Below, piece after piece: positions 5,982-6,828 of a DNA stretch of 6,828 bases. Source of the DNA: Gammaproteobacteria bacterium. Lineage in GTDB: Bacteria; Pseudomonadota; Gammaproteobacteria; Pseudomonadales; GM7GCV1. Location of the stretch: contig JAURLY010000237.1 of the NCBI GenBank assembly GCA_030830945.1, positions 1 through 6,828 of the forward strand. Direction: 5' to 3'. The translations under genes were made by a program, and so were the position numbers. The notes beneath the pieces were generated by a model. The model did no database searches and was not told where the DNA came from. It saw nothing but the letters and a program-made list of their open reading frames with translations. Position 1 is the first letter of the stretch, and every line of letters begins with the position of its first letter.

Positions 5982-5999
5982 AGATTTTTTGTTGTAAGT

Positions 6000-6028
6000 T
6001 TGACAGATGGTAACGTGCTGAATATAAA
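6000..6028 (+). promoter_or_regulatory. Predicted dnaA promoter P1
   Basis: A perfect -35 TTGACA (6000-6005), an exact 17-bp spacer and TATAAA (6023-6028) form the best sigma70 match in the window. Transcription would start near 6035, leaving a leader of about 120 bases that includes the DnaA box at 6072-6080. DnaA bound there could block elongation or shut the promoter down. Confidence 0.7.
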
Positions 6029-6071
6029 GGATATTTATATTTATAACCCCTGCCTTTGTGATATAAAAATG

Positions 6072-6080
6072 TGTGGATAA
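6072..6080 (-). promoter_or_regulatory. Perfect DnaA box in the dnaA control region
   Basis: TGTGGATAA is the reverse complement of TTATCCACA. The box lies between the two predicted dnaA promoters and overlaps the likely -35 of P2, as expected for autorepression. A box between two dnaA promoters is also the E. coli arrangement. Confidence 0.85.
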
Positions 6081-6103
6081 AAAGACATTTAACTGTTTAT
6101 AAT
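6074..6103 (+). promoter_or_regulatory. Predicted dnaA promoter P2
   Basis: A perfect TATAAT (6098-6103) follows a weak -35, TGGATA (6074-6079), at 18 bp. The -35 lies inside the DnaA box, so DnaA and RNA polymerase would compete. The predicted start is near 6110, about 48 bases before the dnaA ATG. Confidence 0.55.
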
Positions 6104-6157
6104 CTCCACACCAAAACTAAGTACTCACAAAATAATTATAAGAGGAAGGGGAGCAAC

Positions 6158-6828
6158 ATGGCTGCACCTCACTGGCATCGCTGTGCAGATTTCTTACAAC
6201 AAGAGTTATCTGAACAGCAGTTCAATACCTGGATACGCCCTTTACAGGTTGAACAAATGGGGCAAGATCTGTACCTGCTAGCGCCTAACCGTTTTATAAA
6301 AAACTGGGTGGAAGAAAAGTTTCTTTCCCGTATCAAAGAAATTTATTCAGAGATTGGCAGCACTACACAAATCTGCCTTGATCTTATTTCTAATCAAGAC
6401 CAGATTGGCCACCAGGTTTCACCAGCGGAGACACTGATGGAGCCGGCCAACCAGGATATCCAGCAGGACCAGCACCGGGAAAGTACCTCCCTGATGGCCA
6501 ATGGCATGTACGGTCAATCATCAATTAGTGCTCCCAGGGGGCTTGGAGTAGTTGAGTCCCCGTACAGTCCTTCGCCAATGCCCGCAGAACCCTCGCAAGA
6601 CAATACGAACAGAACGAATAATTTCAGGAATGATGCCGGCAGCTCTCATATAGGAAATCGGGGCACAGCGCTTAATAGCTTGTTTACTTTTGATTCATTT
6701 ATAGAAGGTAAATCAAACCAGCTAGCCTTGGCAGCAACTATTCAGGTAGCAGCGAATCCCGGGGGTGGTTACAACCCACTCTATATATATGGGGGTGTAG
6801 GCTTGGGTAAAACCCATTTAATGCATGC
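6158..6828 (+). CDS. dnaA: DnaA, replication initiator, 5' part only
   Basis: DnaA binds oriC boxes and, with ATP, opens the origin and recruits DnaB. The first 223 codons are present; the family is usually 450-500 or more residues. Domain I (about 1-78) shows HWHRCADFLQQELSEQQFNTW (5-25) and APNRFIKNW (42-50). Trp6 and Phe46, used in E. coli for self-contact and helicase loading, are kept, while the position of E. coli Glu21 is Gln. Domain II (about 79-173) is a disordered linker rich in Gln, Asn, Ser and Pro. Domain III starts at LNSLFTFDSFIEGKSNQLA (172-190) and reaches the Walker A GGVGLGKT (212-219) just before the edge. The ATG has a strong upstream AGGAAGGGGAG (6143-6153). It is transcribed away from rpmH, with two predicted promoters and DnaA boxes upstream. 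Confidence 0.98.
   Translation, partial: MAAPHWHRCADFLQQELSEQQFNTWIRPLQVEQMGQDLYLLAPNRFIKNWVEEKFLSRIKEIYSEIGSTTQICLDLISNQDQIGHQVSPAETLMEPANQDIQQDQHRESTSLMANGMYGQSSISAPRGLGVVESPYSPSPMPAEPSQDNTNRTNNFRNDAGSSHIGNRGTALNSLFTFDSFIEGKSNQLALAATIQVAANPGGGYNPLYIYGGVGLGKTHLMH

Larger units (their letters stand above)
5824..6110. other. Probable chromosomal replication origin (oriC)
   Basis: The rpmH-dnaA gap has an almost purely A/T stretch (about 5824-5908, a candidate unwinding element) including the 12-bp palindrome TTAATTAATTAA (5863-5874) and the repeat AACTAAAAA at 5879-5887 and 5900-5908, spaced 21 bp. DnaA boxes follow: TTATACAAA (5926-5934) abutting GTATCCACA (5935-5943), then perfect boxes on the minus strand at 5973-5981 and 6072-6080, and a weak one at 6102-6110. 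Both the location beside dnaA and rpmH and the order (AT-rich block, then boxes) match known Pseudomonas-type origins. No GATC occurs between 5697 and 6157, so SeqA/Dam control like that in E. coli is unlikely here. Function is inferred. Confidence 0.8.

Overview
The window is a gammaproteobacterial replication-origin neighbourhood. On the minus strand lie rpmH, rnpA, yidD, yidC and mnmE, in that transcriptional order. dnaA is divergent on the plus strand and runs off the right edge. The 5' part of mnmG runs off the left edge on the minus strand. The protein sequences (RpmH, YidC, MnmE, DnaA domain I) look gammaproteobacterial, and the order rpmH-rnpA-yidD-yidC-mnmE-(mnmG) with an origin between rpmH and dnaA is the Pseudomonas-like arrangement. 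I cannot name the genus. A marine or host-associated Oceanospirillales/Cellvibrionales-type organism is only a guess.

Layout: 1-350 mnmG start (minus). 351-852 is an AT-rich, repeat-bearing gap with a good mnmG promoter, a 10-bp tandem repeat, a near-consensus DnaA box, a 13-bp perfect inverted repeat and a further palindromic element. 853-1587 is an SDR-family dehydrogenase on the plus strand, not part of the usual gene set here. It converges on mnmE (1606-2976) with an 18-bp gap. yidC (3059-4792), yidD (4792-5124), rnpA (5114-5488) and rpmH (5562-5696) are tightly packed: yidD/yidC share one base, rnpA/yidD overlap by 11 bp, and a strong hairpin sits between rpmH and rnpA. 5697-6157 holds the rpmH promoter, the probable oriC (AT-rich stretch plus DnaA boxes) and two dnaA promoters. 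6158-6828 is dnaA up to its Walker A motif.

How the genes work together: DnaA binds the boxes upstream of its own gene to start replication and probably represses its own promoter. RpmH (ribosomal protein L34) and RnpA (RNase P protein) serve translation and tRNA maturation. YidD and YidC serve membrane-protein insertion. MnmE and MnmG form the enzyme complex that modifies the tRNA wobble uridine. The SDR enzyme looks like a sugar-acid or alcohol dehydrogenase with no functional link to its neighbours; it separates mnmE from mnmG and is probably a later insertion.

Most of the window is conserved core genome. I see no clear undescribed system. The parts most worth a second look are the 351-852 gap with the SDR gene, the fine structure of the origin, and a YidC insertion.
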